Notes: generated from the sequence alone by a model not told the origin. Shown: positions 27,978 to 37,324, counted from the stretch's first letter. The stretch is DNA of 62,382 bases from Sphingobacteriales bacterium TSM_CSS (GCA_002212985.1 NBMY01000097.1:1-62382); one strand, 5' to 3'. Numbers and translations are program-made.

Positions 27978-29276
27978 ATGCTAACCAAAGCAATATACCA
28001 AATATTCATTTACATTTATGTGGCGGCCGCCCAATTTGCTGCACTGTTTAACAACAAAGCAGCCAAATGGGTAGCCGGCCGCAAAAACCTTTGGAACCAA
28101 ATAGACAGCGCATTGCCCGGCATGGCAACAAAAAAACGGGTGTGGGTGCATTGTGCCTCTTTGGGCGAGTTTGAACAAGGCCGCCCGGTAATAGAAGCCA
28201 TAAAACAACAATACCCCGATGTGCTGATTTTGCTTACCTTTTTCTCTCCGTCGGGTTTTGAAGTGCGGAAAAACTACCCCTTTGCCGATGCGGTATGGTA
28301 TCTGCCTGCCGATACGCCCGGCAACGCCCGCCGGTTTGTGGAAACGGTAAACCCGGGTTTGGTTATTTTTGTAAAGTATGAGTTTTGGTTTAACTATCTG
28401 CAGTTGTTGCAAAAGAATAAAATACCTATTTTTCTAATTTCAGCCGTTTTTAGGCCGGGGCAGTTTTTTTTCAGGTGGTATGGTTCGGGTTTCAGAAAAA
28501 TGCTGGAAACATACCGCATGATATATGTTCAAAATATTAAGTCTGAGCAATTGTTGCAACATGCCAAAGGGTTGCAGGTTAAAACAGCCGTTGCACCCGA
28601 TACGCGGTTTGACCGTGTTCAGGCTGCAGCTTTGGAAGCAAAAACGGTTATAACAGTTGAGCAGTTTGCTGCCGGCAGGCAGTTGTTTATATGCGGCAGC
28701 ACCTGGCCGCAAGATGAGCAGCTGCTTGCCCGGTTTATACAGCAAGCGCCCCATGAGGTGGCCTTTGTAATAGCGCCACACAAGATTGGGAAGATGCAAT
28801 TATCGGGGTTGGTAAAAACATTGGAAGGAACCGGCAGCATTTTATACTCAGAAGCCATTGGACAGCCCGATTTTGCCGATGTTGCCTCAAAATACCGCGT
28901 TTTAATTGTTGATAACATTGGGTTGTTGTTGCATATTTACCGGTATGGCTCCTACGCTTATATAGGAGGCGGGTTTGGTGCAGGCATTCACAATATTCTG
29001 GAAGCAGCGGTTTTTGGTCTGCCATTGTTTTTTGGACCGCGTTATAGCAAGTTTAATGAAGCAGTATATCTTATTGGAGCGGGCGGTGCGTTTAGTGTTG
29101 GTAGTACAAAAGAACTGCTTCAACAATTTACCAGGCTTTATGACAACCGCACTGCTTATTTGCAAGCGGCCAGTATTTGCAAAAGCTATGTTGAACAGAA
29201 CGCCGGCGGAACCCGCATAATTTTAGAAGGGTTACGCCCCTATTTAACCCCTACTGAAACAGCCGAAAAACAATAA
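27978..29276 (+). CDS. waaA: 3-deoxy-D-manno-octulosonic acid (Kdo) transferase
   Basis: Adds Kdo to lipid A precursor at the inner membrane. The start at 27978 gives MLTKAIYQIFIYIYVAA, a typical N-terminal membrane anchor (432 residues); an ATG at 27942 is possible. HCASLGEFEQGRPVIEAI matches the family's N-terminal domain. PDTRFDRV and AYIGGGFGAGIHNILEAAVF belong to the GT30 C-terminal domain (the glycine- and Glu-containing nucleotide-sugar site). Its last 26 bases overlap the end of feoB, which converges on it. Confidence 0.95.
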   Translation: MLTKAIYQIFIYIYVAAAQFAALFNNKAAKWVAGRKNLWNQIDSALPGMATKKRVWVHCASLGEFEQGRPVIEAIKQQYPDVLILLTFFSPSGFEVRKNYPFADAVWYLPADTPGNARRFVETVNPGLVIFVKYEFWFNYLQLLQKNKIPIFLISAVFRPGQFFFRWYGSGFRKMLETYRMIYVQNIKSEQLLQHAKGLQVKTAVAPDTRFDRVQAAALEAKTVITVEQFAAGRQLFICGSTWPQDEQLLARFIQQAPHEVAFVIAPHKIGKMQLSGLVKTLEGTGSILYSEAIGQPDFADVASKYRVLIVDNIGLLLHIYRYGSYAYIGGGFGAGIHNILEAAVFGLPLFFGPRYSKFNEAVYLIGAGGAFSVGSTKELLQQFTRLYDNRTAYLQAASICKSYVEQNAGGTRIILEGLRPYLTPTETAEKQ

Positions 29277-31356
29277 ACGAAGAGCCATAAGCCAGCGCGG
29301 TCATGTATAATAATTGAATGAGAGTCCATTTCCACGAGTTGGTTTCGCGCTTAACCACTGCCATTGTACTCATGCACTGCATGGCAAAAATATAAAATAC
29401 CAACAAGGACAAAGTGCCTGCCGTACTAAAAACAGGCTTGCCGGTTTTAGGATTTATTTCGGCCCGCATTTGGCTGCGCAGTCCGTTTTCGTCGCTGCCG
29501 CCCACGCTGTAAATAGTGGCCATAGTGCCTACAAACACTTCGCGGGCGGCAAAAGAGGTAAGCAGGGCAATGCCAATTTTCCAGTCAAACCCTATTGGGC
29601 TAATTACCGGCTCTATAATTTTACCCAAATGCCCCACCCATGAGTTTTCGAGGCGGGCTTCGGCAATTTTTGCTTCCATCGCTGCGGTATCTGTTGGTTG
29701 GGTAAATTGTGCTTTTACCCGGTTTTCGGCCTCCTGCATTCTATTTCCGGGGCCAAAGTTGGCCATTCCCCACAAAAGAAATGAAATGATGAGGATAATT
29801 TTTCCGGCTTCGGCAATAAACACCTTTACCTTTTGCCAGGCGCCCAATAGCAGGTTTTTCCAGTGCGGAAGCCGGTAAGGCGGCAGTTCAAGGGCTAAGA
29901 AGCTAAGTTCGTGGCTGTTAACAAAGCGTTTCATTATGGCAGCTACTCCAAGGGCAGCCACTACGCCGGTAACATACAGTGCCATCATCATTAACCCCTG
30001 TGCATTCAACATGCCTACATGCCGGTTGGCCGGTATAAGCAAGGCAATTAAAACGGTATAAACCGGTATGCGGGCCGAGCAACTTATGAGCGGCGTAACC
30101 ATAATGGTAAGCAGCCTTTCTTTGCTGTTGGTAATGGTTCTTGTGGCCATAACTGCCGGCACAGCACAGGCCATGCCCGAAAACAGTGATACCAAACTGC
30201 GCCCGTTAAGCCCAAACCGGCGCATCAGGTTGTCGGAAAGATAAACGGCGCGTGCCATATACCCGGTTTCTTCTAATATGCCAATTAGGAGGAACAAAAT
30301 AGCAATTTGTGGCACAAACATAAAAATACCTCCCAAGCCGGCTATTAAGCCATCGGCAATCAAGGAAGTGAAGAAGCTTTGGGGCAGGTTGGCATGTATA
30401 AAAGACTGAGCAGCGGCAAAAAACTGCTCAATCCAGTCCATAGGGTAAGTAGCAAAACTAAAAATAGCCTGAAAAATGGCAAACAGAAGGAAACAGAAAA
30501 ACAGCAGCCCCCAAACAGGGTTGGTAATCCACCGGTCTATTTTTTGGCTCAGGTTATCGGGTTGAGTGTTGGCTGGCGTGGTAATTTGAGCTATGATGGG
30601 CACAATCTTGTCAAAGCGTTGCATGGTATCGGCCACTTGCGTATGCAGGCTTTTAAATTGGTTTGTATGAGCCAGTTCCAGCAGATGTTTTTGCTCTTCG
30701 GGCGAAAGAAAAGGCAGTCTGTTTGCATGTTGTAACAACAGGGCTGCGGCATATTGATTAGTTGTGTTAAAAATTGCACACACCTTTTTAAGCAATTGCG
30801 CATCAATGCCGGCAACTTTGGGTAAAAAGGCAGGCGCAGTTGCAATTGGTGCAGCACAAAGCGCTTGTTTTACTTTTTCAATACCCTGCCCGGTTCTGCC
30901 ATTAATGGAAAAAAAGGGTACGCCAAGCAGTTCAGACAATTTGGCGGTGTTCAGGTTTAGTTGTTTGGCGGCTTCCATATCGGTCATGGTAAGACCAACT
31001 ACCAACGGATAACCAAGGCAAATAAGTTGAGTGCAAAAAAGCAGGTGCCGTTCCAGATTGGTAGCATCGGCAATATAAAGAATGGTATGTTTATCAGACA
31101 ATGCATTGGGGTGCAGCAAGGTTTGCAGCACAATATATTCTTCGGCCGAAGTAGGGTGCAGGCTGTAGGTGCCGGGCAAATCTACCACCTGCCATATTGA
31201 GCCATTGGGCATTTGGGTGATTCCCGATTTTTTTTCGACAGTAACACCACTGAAATTGCCTACTTTTTGGTGTAATCCGGTAAGATGATTAAATACCGAT
31301 GTTTTACCCGAATTGGGATTGCCGGCAAGGTATAAAATATTAGATGTTGGTTGCAT
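29251..31356 (-). CDS. feoB: ferrous iron transporter B
   Basis: Imports Fe(II) across the inner membrane. The 701-residue protein starts with a G domain: G1 GNPNSGKTS (12-20), G3 DLPGTYSLHP, G4 TMTD in place of the more usual NxxD, and a Ser/Ala-rich G5 region. The C-terminal half has two Gate (nucleoside-recognition) domains, with LFSGMACAVPAVMATRTI and LISCSARIPVYTVLI as the conserved cysteine-bearing motifs, and about ten membrane helices. feoA ends 9 bases upstream. The 3' end overlaps waaA by 26 bases. Confidence 0.96.
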   Translation of the reverse strand: MQPTSNILYLAGNPNSGKTSVFNHLTGLHQKVGNFSGVTVEKKSGITQMPNGSIWQVVDLPGTYSLHPTSAEEYIVLQTLLHPNALSDKHTILYIADATNLERHLLFCTQLICLGYPLVVGLTMTDMEAAKQLNLNTAKLSELLGVPFFSINGRTGQGIEKVKQALCAAPIATAPAFLPKVAGIDAQLLKKVCAIFNTTNQYAAALLLQHANRLPFLSPEEQKHLLELAHTNQFKSLHTQVADTMQRFDKIVPIIAQITTPANTQPDNLSQKIDRWITNPVWGLLFFCFLLFAIFQAIFSFATYPMDWIEQFFAAAQSFIHANLPQSFFTSLIADGLIAGLGGIFMFVPQIAILFLLIGILEETGYMARAVYLSDNLMRRFGLNGRSLVSLFSGMACAVPAVMATRTITNSKERLLTIMVTPLISCSARIPVYTVLIALLIPANRHVGMLNAQGLMMMALYVTGVVAALGVAAIMKRFVNSHELSFLALELPPYRLPHWKNLLLGAWQKVKVFIAEAGKIILIISFLLWGMANFGPGNRMQEAENRVKAQFTQPTDTAAMEAKIAEARLENSWVGHLGKIIEPVISPIGFDWKIGIALLTSFAAREVFVGTMATIYSVGGSDENGLRSQMRAEINPKTGKPVFSTAGTLSLLVFYIFAMQCMSTMAVVKRETNSWKWTLIQLLYMTALAYGSSFIVFRLFQ

Positions 31357-31365
31357 GAAGGTGGG

Positions 31366-31623
31366 TTACAAGCTGCTATTGTTGAGTACGGCAATTTGTG
31401 CAGCTTCTTCGCGCCGAAGGGCAAAAAACTGGTTGTCAATGCGCAGGTAAAGAGGGTTGCCACCCAAGGTGCTGCGTACATGGGTAATTTTTTTACCGGG
31501 TAAACAACCCATTTGCAGTAGCTTTACACTTAGTTCTGTTGTGGACAACGAATGAATGACGGCAGTTTCGCCCAATTGCAACAAATCTGCGGTTTTGGTT
31601 TCCTGTTTGGCGGTGTTCTGCAT
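31366..31623 (-). CDS. feoA: ferrous iron transport protein A
   Basis: An 85-residue SH3-like FeoA protein: LLQLGETAVIHSL ... LLQMGCLPGKKITHVR ... GGNPLYLRIDNQFFALRREEA. FeoA assists FeoB. It is first in the feoAB operon and lies 9 bases upstream of feoB. The operator-like motif at 31632-31655 sits just ahead of its start codon. Confidence 0.93.
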   Translation of the reverse strand: MQNTAKQETKTADLLQLGETAVIHSLSTTELSVKLLQMGCLPGKKITHVRSTLGGNPLYLRIDNQFFALRREEAAQIAVLNNSSL

Positions 31624-31631
31624 GAAAAGGC

Positions 31632-31655
31632 TTTATTTATACTTCGTCTAAATAA
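31632..31655 (-). promoter_or_regulatory. candidate iron-responsive operator (feoAB)
   Basis: On the minus strand it reads TTATTTAGA-CGA-AGT-A-TAA-A-TAAA, close to the site at 25314-25337. It lies 8 bases ahead of the feoA start codon and 5 bases after the -7 element, so bound repressor would cover the transcription start. Confidence 0.55.
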
Positions 31656-31660
31656 CAAGA

Positions 31661-31668
31661 CAAAGGTA
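31661..31668 (-). promoter_or_regulatory. putative -7 element of feoAB
   Basis: TACCTTTG on the minus strand, immediately upstream of the operator-like motif. Confidence 0.45.
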
Positions 31669-31814
31669 CATTTTTGTTTTCTGAAAAAGCAATTAATTTT
31701 GGGCAAATTAACTTGTTGTAAGTTTTGCAGAAGAACAGTCCCAAAGCCATTTGCCTGTTCTGTTAAATGTGCGGTGCCGTAATTGTATTGACGGGAAAAG
31801 ACAGCAAGGGCGGT

Positions 31815-32570
31815 TTAATTTTTGGGCAGATATTTTTCTTCATAAATTTCTTCTAATTTAAGCCCGATGATTTCTTCGAGGTTAATTTTTGCCGTTCGGA
31901 GGTTGGTTTCGGCCAGCAATTTATTTTCCTGTGCCTTGTTGTAGCTGTCCGATGCACTGTTCAGCTCTTTCAGATCGCCTTTGCCCAGTTCCATATTGCT
32001 TTTTGCCAGCAGGTATGAGGCATACATATCTTCCACATTTTGCGCTCTTATTTTTAGCAGTTCTTTGGCGGTGAGATATGATTCGTAGCGGCGCAGCACT
32101 TCGGCGCGCAGTTGCAGTTTGGCTTGGTTGGTTTCATTTTCGGCAATTTGAAGGTTTTGCTTAGCAATGTTTACCTCGTTGCGGCGGTTAACCAAAGCGC
32201 CTACATTAAGTGTTGCCGACAGGTTGTATCTTGGAAAGAACACATTTTCGTTAGATTCATCGGAACCAAGGGTTTTAAGATTGGCTTCGTTAAGGTTAAA
32301 AGATGCGTTAATATCGCGTGTCCATTTTTTTTGTGCCAGTTTAATTTCTTCCTCGGCAATATTTTGTTCCACTTTAAATGCGTCATACTTTGGGTTGTTG
32401 CTCCAGGCCAATTGCACCAATAATTCGGTGTATTCTTTGGCCCGCACATCAAGGGGCTGTACAATTTTGTTAAAATCGGTTTTTTGTGCCTGTGTCTGTG
32501 CCGGCAGTAAAAGGTTTAATATGAGGCTGAAACTCAATGTGAGGAGTGCAGGTAAATGGGTATTTTTCAT
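31815..32570 (-). CDS. short TolC-like outer membrane efflux family protein
   Basis: The start at 32570 gives MKNTHLPALLTLSFSLILN, a signal peptide ending AQTQAQ (251 residues). The mature part is a long helical OEP-type domain (ELLVQLAWSNNPKYDAFKVE, EIKLAQKKWTRDINASFNLN, LNVGALVNRRNEVNIAKQNL, AEVLRRYESYLTAKELLKIR). It has only about half the length of TolC (about 450 residues), so it holds one OEP repeat. It is last in the polysaccharide gene row and may contribute an envelope channel or periplasmic scaffold. Function is inferred only. Confidence 0.75.
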   Translation of the reverse strand: MKNTHLPALLTLSFSLILNLLLPAQTQAQKTDFNKIVQPLDVRAKEYTELLVQLAWSNNPKYDAFKVEQNIAEEEIKLAQKKWTRDINASFNLNEANLKTLGSDESNENVFFPRYNLSATLNVGALVNRRNEVNIAKQNLQIAENETNQAKLQLRAEVLRRYESYLTAKELLKIRAQNVEDMYASYLLAKSNMELGKGDLKELNSASDSYNKAQENKLLAETNLRTAKINLEEIIGLKLEEIYEEKYLPKN

Positions 32571-32729
32571 TGTACAGATGATTTTTCTTTGAGTTAAATA
32601 AATATTTAACATATTTGACAGGCAATTTACTGCCTTTTCAGAAGTAGAAAGCAATTTTAATGCCTAAATCGGGCAAAAGGTGTTGGCTGGAAGTAACATA
32701 TAGGCAGGCGTCAATCAACTTCGGCAGAG

Positions 32730-33614
32730 TTATCTGCTGATTTCGGTTTGCGGCTGGCTGAACATATTTTTTAGGTAACGCCTTATGCGGTTGGTAAAAG
32801 CAGCCCACAAACTGCCGTCGTTCATCAGGCGGCGGTCGCTGGTCCAAACCCGGTTTTTGGTATGCACTAATTTTACTGCGCCCAGTTTGCTGAGTTCAAG
32901 CGCCATCCAGCCGTCTTCGGAGCGTTGTGTAACTGCCCGATTAAGGTTATGCTTAAAGCCGCCAATATCTAAGGCATCGGCTTTGCGGTAGGCAAAGTTA
33001 AAGCCCATTACGTTTACACATTCCAGGTGTTTGGGGCGCAGGTTAAAGGCAAACTCAGCCAAAAGTTCATGCAGGGCAAGTCCAATGCGGGTAAGAGCGC
33101 TGCCGTTGTGCGGAATAAAAGAATATCGGCCATAGATGCAAGCTACCTCCGGGTGGTTTATGAGTACTTCTATAAAACGGTTGCCCCAGTCATTTGGGTA
33201 AATACTGTCGGCATCGGCGCTTAAAATATAGGTACCTTTGGCGGCTTCCAGCCCTGCCTGTCTGGCATAGCTTATTCCCTGCCGTTTTTCAAAAACCGAT
33301 TTTACCCCGCAAATATCCAGGATAGCCTGCGTTCCGTCGGTAGAATTGTTGTTGGCTACAATAAGTTCGGTAGGGTATTTGGGTTTCAGTGCGGCGAGTG
33401 AAGATAAGGTTTTGAGCAAATCATGTTCTTCATTATAGGCCGGAATTACAATAGAGACTACCGGGTTTTCTGTTTTAAACTGTTGCAATCCCTCAATAAT
33501 ATCTTTGAGTTCAAGCGGAAAATATCCTTCAATGTTGTGGTACAGCCTTTTGGGGTTTGGCTGCGGGCGGTTGTGGTACCTTACCCATTTCGGAATAAAA
33601 AATCTTGATAGCAT
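32730..33614 (-). CDS. family 2 glycosyltransferase
   Basis: A 294-residue GT-A enzyme. VSIVIPAYNEEHDLLKTL (about 54-71), LIVANNNSTDGTQAIL and the DxD-containing SADADSIYPNDW are all present, and the acceptor-side segment RAVTQRSEDGWMALELSKLG follows. It lacks clear membrane helices at its C-terminus. It lies between the O-antigen ligase and the TolC-like gene on the same strand and probably acts in the same polysaccharide pathway. Confidence 0.88.
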   Translation of the reverse strand: MLSRFFIPKWVRYHNRPQPNPKRLYHNIEGYFPLELKDIIEGLQQFKTENPVVSIVIPAYNEEHDLLKTLSSLAALKPKYPTELIVANNNSTDGTQAILDICGVKSVFEKRQGISYARQAGLEAAKGTYILSADADSIYPNDWGNRFIEVLINHPEVACIYGRYSFIPHNGSALTRIGLALHELLAEFAFNLRPKHLECVNVMGFNFAYRKADALDIGGFKHNLNRAVTQRSEDGWMALELSKLGAVKLVHTKNRVWTSDRRLMNDGSLWAAFTNRIRRYLKNMFSQPQTEISR

Positions 33615-33647
33615 GAGCGGTTTGAGTTTAAGGGTTTGAATATTGGG

Positions 33648-35162
33648 TTAAGTTGCGGTTTGACGGTCTAATTGTTGCAGCCGTACCAATGCCGCAACCG
33701 AAATATAATAGATAATGCTATTTGGAAGCAATACAATAGCTTCTTGCGGGTAATTGGCAATGGTGAGCATAAAAACCACCAGTAAAAAGGCAAGGGCATA
33801 GGCTTTTACCACAGGGTGCCGGCTGCGCAGGTAAGTGCGTACACCGGTTATGAGTACGGCAAAGGTAAAAATGCTGAAAAGCAACAAGCCAAGCCAGCCC
33901 TGTTCTACGGCAATGCGTATTAACCCGCTGTCGGGCGGAAAATTGGCCAACTCCGAATTGGGCGAAAAACGCCTGCCCCATTCGCCGGTGCTACCCAAAC
34001 CGCCGCCCATTGGGTGGTTTTGTATAAAGGGCTGAATTTCTTTCTGATTGTTGAGGCGCAACTGCATCGACTCATCTTTGTTTGGGGTAAAGGCAGACCG
34101 CACACGGTACAGGGTGGGGTTGCCGGGCGATTTGTACACCACTACTGCACCCGCAAACAGCAATAAGGTGGTAAGTGCAATAACTTTTGGATTGAAGGTG
34201 ATGTAGGTAAACAGCAGGAGGGCCAAAGGAACGAGAACAAAGGCCGCCCGTGTTCCGGAGTAAATCATTGCCCAGATGATGACCAGACTGCATACAAAAA
34301 AAGCCATGCGTTTTGAAAAACCCGAAGGCAGTGTTACGGCCAGCGAAAGCCCGAACACCCCGATACAGGCGCTCAGAATGCCAAAAGTGGTAGGGTCTGA
34401 AAGAAAGGAAAATTTTCTGAAACGTCCCCACTGAAAAATAAGGTTAAAACGCTGTTCATCGGCATTGAGCCAGTTCCATTCTACACTGTTGAACCCAAAA
34501 AACTCCTGATACAAGCCATACACAGCGGCTAAAAATCCCAATATGAGCAGTATGCTGCCCGAAATGCGCACCCGGCGCAGGTCTGTAAATGCATACAAGG
34601 CAACAAAATACAGCAGGGTAAGCCCGGCCATGCCTCTAACAGTATAAAACCAGGCCACACGCGAAGCAGCCCAAGGATTTAAAACCTGCAAAATATTATA
34701 TGCAATCCACACCAGCACCAGCAAAGAAACCGGGTGCTTCAACACGCCAAACTCGCGTTGATAAGATTGCCTGATGAAAATACCAAAAAACAGAAAAAAA
34801 GTGAACAAATCGAGCAAAATACCCAATGGAGGTTCTCCGGGGATAAATTTTTTTGCTCCCATAACAAAGAAAGATACCACCAGCAACACACTTAGACCGA
34901 AAAACGGGTTAAACAGGCACGCAGCCAGTAAAGGAATGCCAAAAATAACTGCCACAATGCCTATACCCGCCTGAACTCCAAGAGAGGCAATAGCATAAGC
35001 TGCAAAAACCGCCGCCCCGCAAACCGACAATATGCCCGGAACCAATAAACCCCGCAGCGTTTGCGGAGCCGAAAGTCTGCCGCCTTGCCTGTTAAATGGT
35101 TGCGCAGAAGCCGTTGTTGTTTGTTTTACCGAAGCTAATGTGTCAAATATGATGTTGTTCAT
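33648..35162 (-). CDS. O-antigen ligase / polysaccharide polymerase family membrane protein
   Basis: A 504-residue membrane protein with about 11-12 hydrophobic helices and a large periplasmic loop (about 370-420). Wzy_C/WaaL-type features are the helix pair around AMIYSGTRAAFVLVPLALLL and the loop with NNQKEIQPFIQNHPMGGGLG, then PNSELANFPPDSGLIRIAVE. Such proteins join or polymerise lipid-linked glycans at the periplasmic face. Whether it acts as ligase or polymerase cannot be told from sequence. Confidence 0.85.
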   Translation of the reverse strand: MNNIIFDTLASVKQTTTASAQPFNRQGGRLSAPQTLRGLLVPGILSVCGAAVFAAYAIASLGVQAGIGIVAVIFGIPLLAACLFNPFFGLSVLLVVSFFVMGAKKFIPGEPPLGILLDLFTFFLFFGIFIRQSYQREFGVLKHPVSLLVLVWIAYNILQVLNPWAASRVAWFYTVRGMAGLTLLYFVALYAFTDLRRVRISGSILLILGFLAAVYGLYQEFFGFNSVEWNWLNADEQRFNLIFQWGRFRKFSFLSDPTTFGILSACIGVFGLSLAVTLPSGFSKRMAFFVCSLVIIWAMIYSGTRAAFVLVPLALLLFTYITFNPKVIALTTLLLFAGAVVVYKSPGNPTLYRVRSAFTPNKDESMQLRLNNQKEIQPFIQNHPMGGGLGSTGEWGRRFSPNSELANFPPDSGLIRIAVEQGWLGLLLFSIFTFAVLITGVRTYLRSRHPVVKAYALAFLLVVFMLTIANYPQEAIVLLPNSIIYYISVAALVRLQQLDRQTAT

Positions 35163-35246
35163 GGTGTTTGTATGGGTAATTTTGGGTTTGCAAAATAGTG
35201 GGAACGGCCAGAAACTGACCGTTCGCCACTTGTAAACCGCTCGATG

Positions 35247-35363
35247 TTAAAAAAAGACTATTTTTACAAATAGTCCGAAACAAACAACAAAAAATAGAAT
35301 TATCAGCGATATTTCTATGAGTTGTTGCATGGGTGATAGGGAATAAGGATTTTGCGTGTTCAT
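35247..35363 (-). CDS. 38-residue single-span membrane peptide (candidate)
   Basis: An uninterrupted frame from ATG 35363 to TAA 35247: a polar N-terminus (MNTQNPYSLSPMQQLIE) followed by one hydrophobic helix (ISLIILFFVVCFGLFVKIVF). It lies in the 256-base gap between the acetyltransferase and the O-antigen ligase, on their strand. Its 3' end overlaps a hairpin followed by seven T, so the sequence may instead be only a leader or terminator region. Not recognised. Confidence 0.45.
   Translation of the reverse strand: MNTQNPYSLSPMQQLIEISLIILFFVVCFGLFVKIVFF
35256..35275 (-). terminator. AT-rich hairpin with T-tract
   Basis: Minus strand GACTATTT-GTAA-AAATAGTC followed by seven T (35249-35255). 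A weak intrinsic terminator or attenuator inside the polysaccharide operon, ahead of the O-antigen ligase gene. Confidence 0.45.
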
Positions 35364-35418
35364 GTTGTTGAATTAATAAGGGTTATAAAAAGGCGGTTCG
35401 GGTAAATGGCGTAATACG

Positions 35419-36081
35419 TTATTTGTAAAAAGCAACCATGCCCGGATACAATACCCCGGCTTGTTCTGCTTTTTCCCAAACATTGGTTTGAGGGTTATAC
35501 TGTTTTACAACTTTGGCAGGATTGCCTGCAACTACACTATAAGGCGGCACATTGCGGGTAACTACACTGCCGGCTGCAACTACCGCATGTTTACCAATGG
35601 TAACACCTGCCGTAATTACGGCATTTGCGCCAATCCATACCTCATCTTCTACCACAATGGGGGCGGTGGTGCAGGGTTGCTGCCTTATAGGAACCAAAAC
35701 ATTTTGATAGGTATGGTTTAAGCCCGACAATACAATGTTTTGTGCCAGCATAACCTCATTGCCAATGATTACCGGGCCAATAACCACGCACGACAAGCCA
35801 ACTAAACTATTGTTGCCAATGTGTACGGCTCCCAAGCCGTTGTTTATGGTAGCAAAATCTTCAATAGTAGCTTGGCTGCCAAGCGTAAAGGGGTTAAACG
35901 GCAGCACATCTAAGCGGGCGTAGCGCCCAATGCGGCTTCCGTTTCCTCTTTTGTGTACAAACGGATTAATAAACAGACGCACCCAAAGGCGTGGCTTTGC
36001 CCGGTTGGGCACCACAAGCAGCCAGTGCACCCATGCTTTAAGGGTTGGCTTGCTGTTAATGAATTGTTTCAAGCGGTTCAT
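35419..36081 (-). CDS. hexapeptide-repeat acetyltransferase
   Basis: A 220-residue left-handed beta-helix acyltransferase of the maltose O-acetyltransferase type. Hexapeptide repeats span about 60-190 (IGRYARLDV, IGNNSLVGLSCVVIGPVIIG, VWIGANAVITAGVTIGKHAV). The acceptor-loop His lies in LSGLNHTYQN, and SVVAGNPAKVVKQ is the usual end of the domain. It probably O-acetylates a polysaccharide unit or a precursor sugar. Its first 26 bases overlap the preceding glycosyltransferase gene, which indicates translational coupling. Confidence 0.9.
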   Translation of the reverse strand: MNRLKQFINSKPTLKAWVHWLLVVPNRAKPRLWVRLFINPFVHKRGNGSRIGRYARLDVLPFNPFTLGSQATIEDFATINNGLGAVHIGNNSLVGLSCVVIGPVIIGNEVMLAQNIVLSGLNHTYQNVLVPIRQQPCTTAPIVVEDEVWIGANAVITAGVTIGKHAVVAAGSVVTRNVPPYSVVAGNPAKVVKQYNPQTNVWEKAEQAGVLYPGMVAFYK

Positions 36082-37324
36082 AAGAAGTGGTTGTTTGGGT
36101 TTGCAAATTTTGGGGTAAATAGCGGCAGATGAGTTGCAGCAGTTGTTGGGTGCGCACCGGCCAACTGTTGTTTCGGGCGGTTTCTATGCGATGTTGCTGC
36201 AGCAAGGCCGAATCGGTATCTATGGCTTCCTGTATGCTTTGCACAAATTGACGGTGCGAGTGGGTAATATTGGCTACACTCATAAACTGGCGTATTTCAT
36301 CGGAAAAGGCGGTACTTACCACCGGTTTTCCGGCAGCTAAGTATTCGTTTATTTTAAGGGGGTAAATGCTTCGGGTAAGCGTATTGCATTCAAACGGAAT
36401 AATACAGCAGTCGAAAAAATGCAGGTAGGCTGGCAATTGTTCCAGAGGTTTGGGTTCAATGAATACCATGTTGGGCAATGCAGGCAGTTCTATTTCTGAA
36501 CATTGCTTTTTGCCCACAAAAACCAGCAGTTTATCGGGGTGAATTTGAGCTGTTTTCAGCAGCAGTTCAAAATCAATACGCAGGTGGCTCAAATCGCCAA
36601 CATACCCTATAATTTTGCGGTTTCGGTTGGGATTTACCGCTTTCAGTTCTTCGGGCATTTCAAAAGATTGGGTAGCGGCGCGGTTAAACAGGCTAAAGTT
36701 GGCTGCATTGGGCAGGTATTGTACCTGTGTAATTTGGGTACTTAGTTTTTTGCACAATTCTCTGCTGGTGGCCAGGCAGAGTTGTGCATTATCCAGCGCT
36801 TCGCGTTCAAGCCTTACGCCATGACGGGCAATATATTTTTCCTGTGTAATGTCATCGGTGCTTTGATAGATGGTTAGCAACGGTTGAATATCAGAAGGAA
36901 ATTTGCGGCAGTAGAATGGGTCAAACGAATTGATAAAGACAAAATCCGAAATAGAAAAATCGGCAATGGTTTGTCTGATGGTATTCCATACTGTTGCTTC
37001 ATTAATTTCCGAAAGCCAGTTATACAGCCTGCCTTCGGGAAGAAAATTAACCGGCCAGGTATAGGGCGGCGTTACGGCGGTAAAGTTATGGGGTAGCCCG
37101 TCAATTTTGCGATAGGGGTTTTTACCTTTCAGTAAAGCATCTTTGCGCATTTTAATACGCGCAGCACCAAAATTCAGCGCCACATCTTTAAGCGTAAAAG
37201 GGTGGTCTATATAAAAAACCCGGTAGTTTGTACTTAATTCCCGGGCAAGGGAGTAAATGGTAGAAGAATACACATCGTCCCATCGGCACATGGAAAGTAT
37301 GATAAAATCAAACGGTTTTTTCAT
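36056..37324 (-). CDS. glycosyltransferase, GT-B fold (GT1/GT4-like)
   Basis: A 422-residue glycosyltransferase. The N-domain begins FDFIILSMCRWDDVYSSTIY. The C-domain has KIIGYVGDLSHLRIDFELLL (about 240) and the donor-site signature YPLKINEYLAAGKPVVSTAF, with the EX7E-type spacing region. It resembles the glycosyltransferases of exopolysaccharide loci. It overlaps the flippase gene by 17 bases upstream and the acetyltransferase by 26 bases downstream, so the three are one translational unit. Confidence 0.88.
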   Translation of the reverse strand: MKKPFDFIILSMCRWDDVYSSTIYSLARELSTNYRVFYIDHPFTLKDVALNFGAARIKMRKDALLKGKNPYRKIDGLPHNFTAVTPPYTWPVNFLPEGRLYNWLSEINEATVWNTIRQTIADFSISDFVFINSFDPFYCRKFPSDIQPLLTIYQSTDDITQEKYIARHGVRLEREALDNAQLCLATSRELCKKLSTQITQVQYLPNAANFSLFNRAATQSFEMPEELKAVNPNRNRKIIGYVGDLSHLRIDFELLLKTAQIHPDKLLVFVGKKQCSEIELPALPNMVFIEPKPLEQLPAYLHFFDCCIIPFECNTLTRSIYPLKINEYLAAGKPVVSTAFSDEIRQFMSVANITHSHRQFVQSIQEAIDTDSALLQQHRIETARNNSWPVRTQQLLQLICRYLPQNLQTQTTTSYEPLETIH

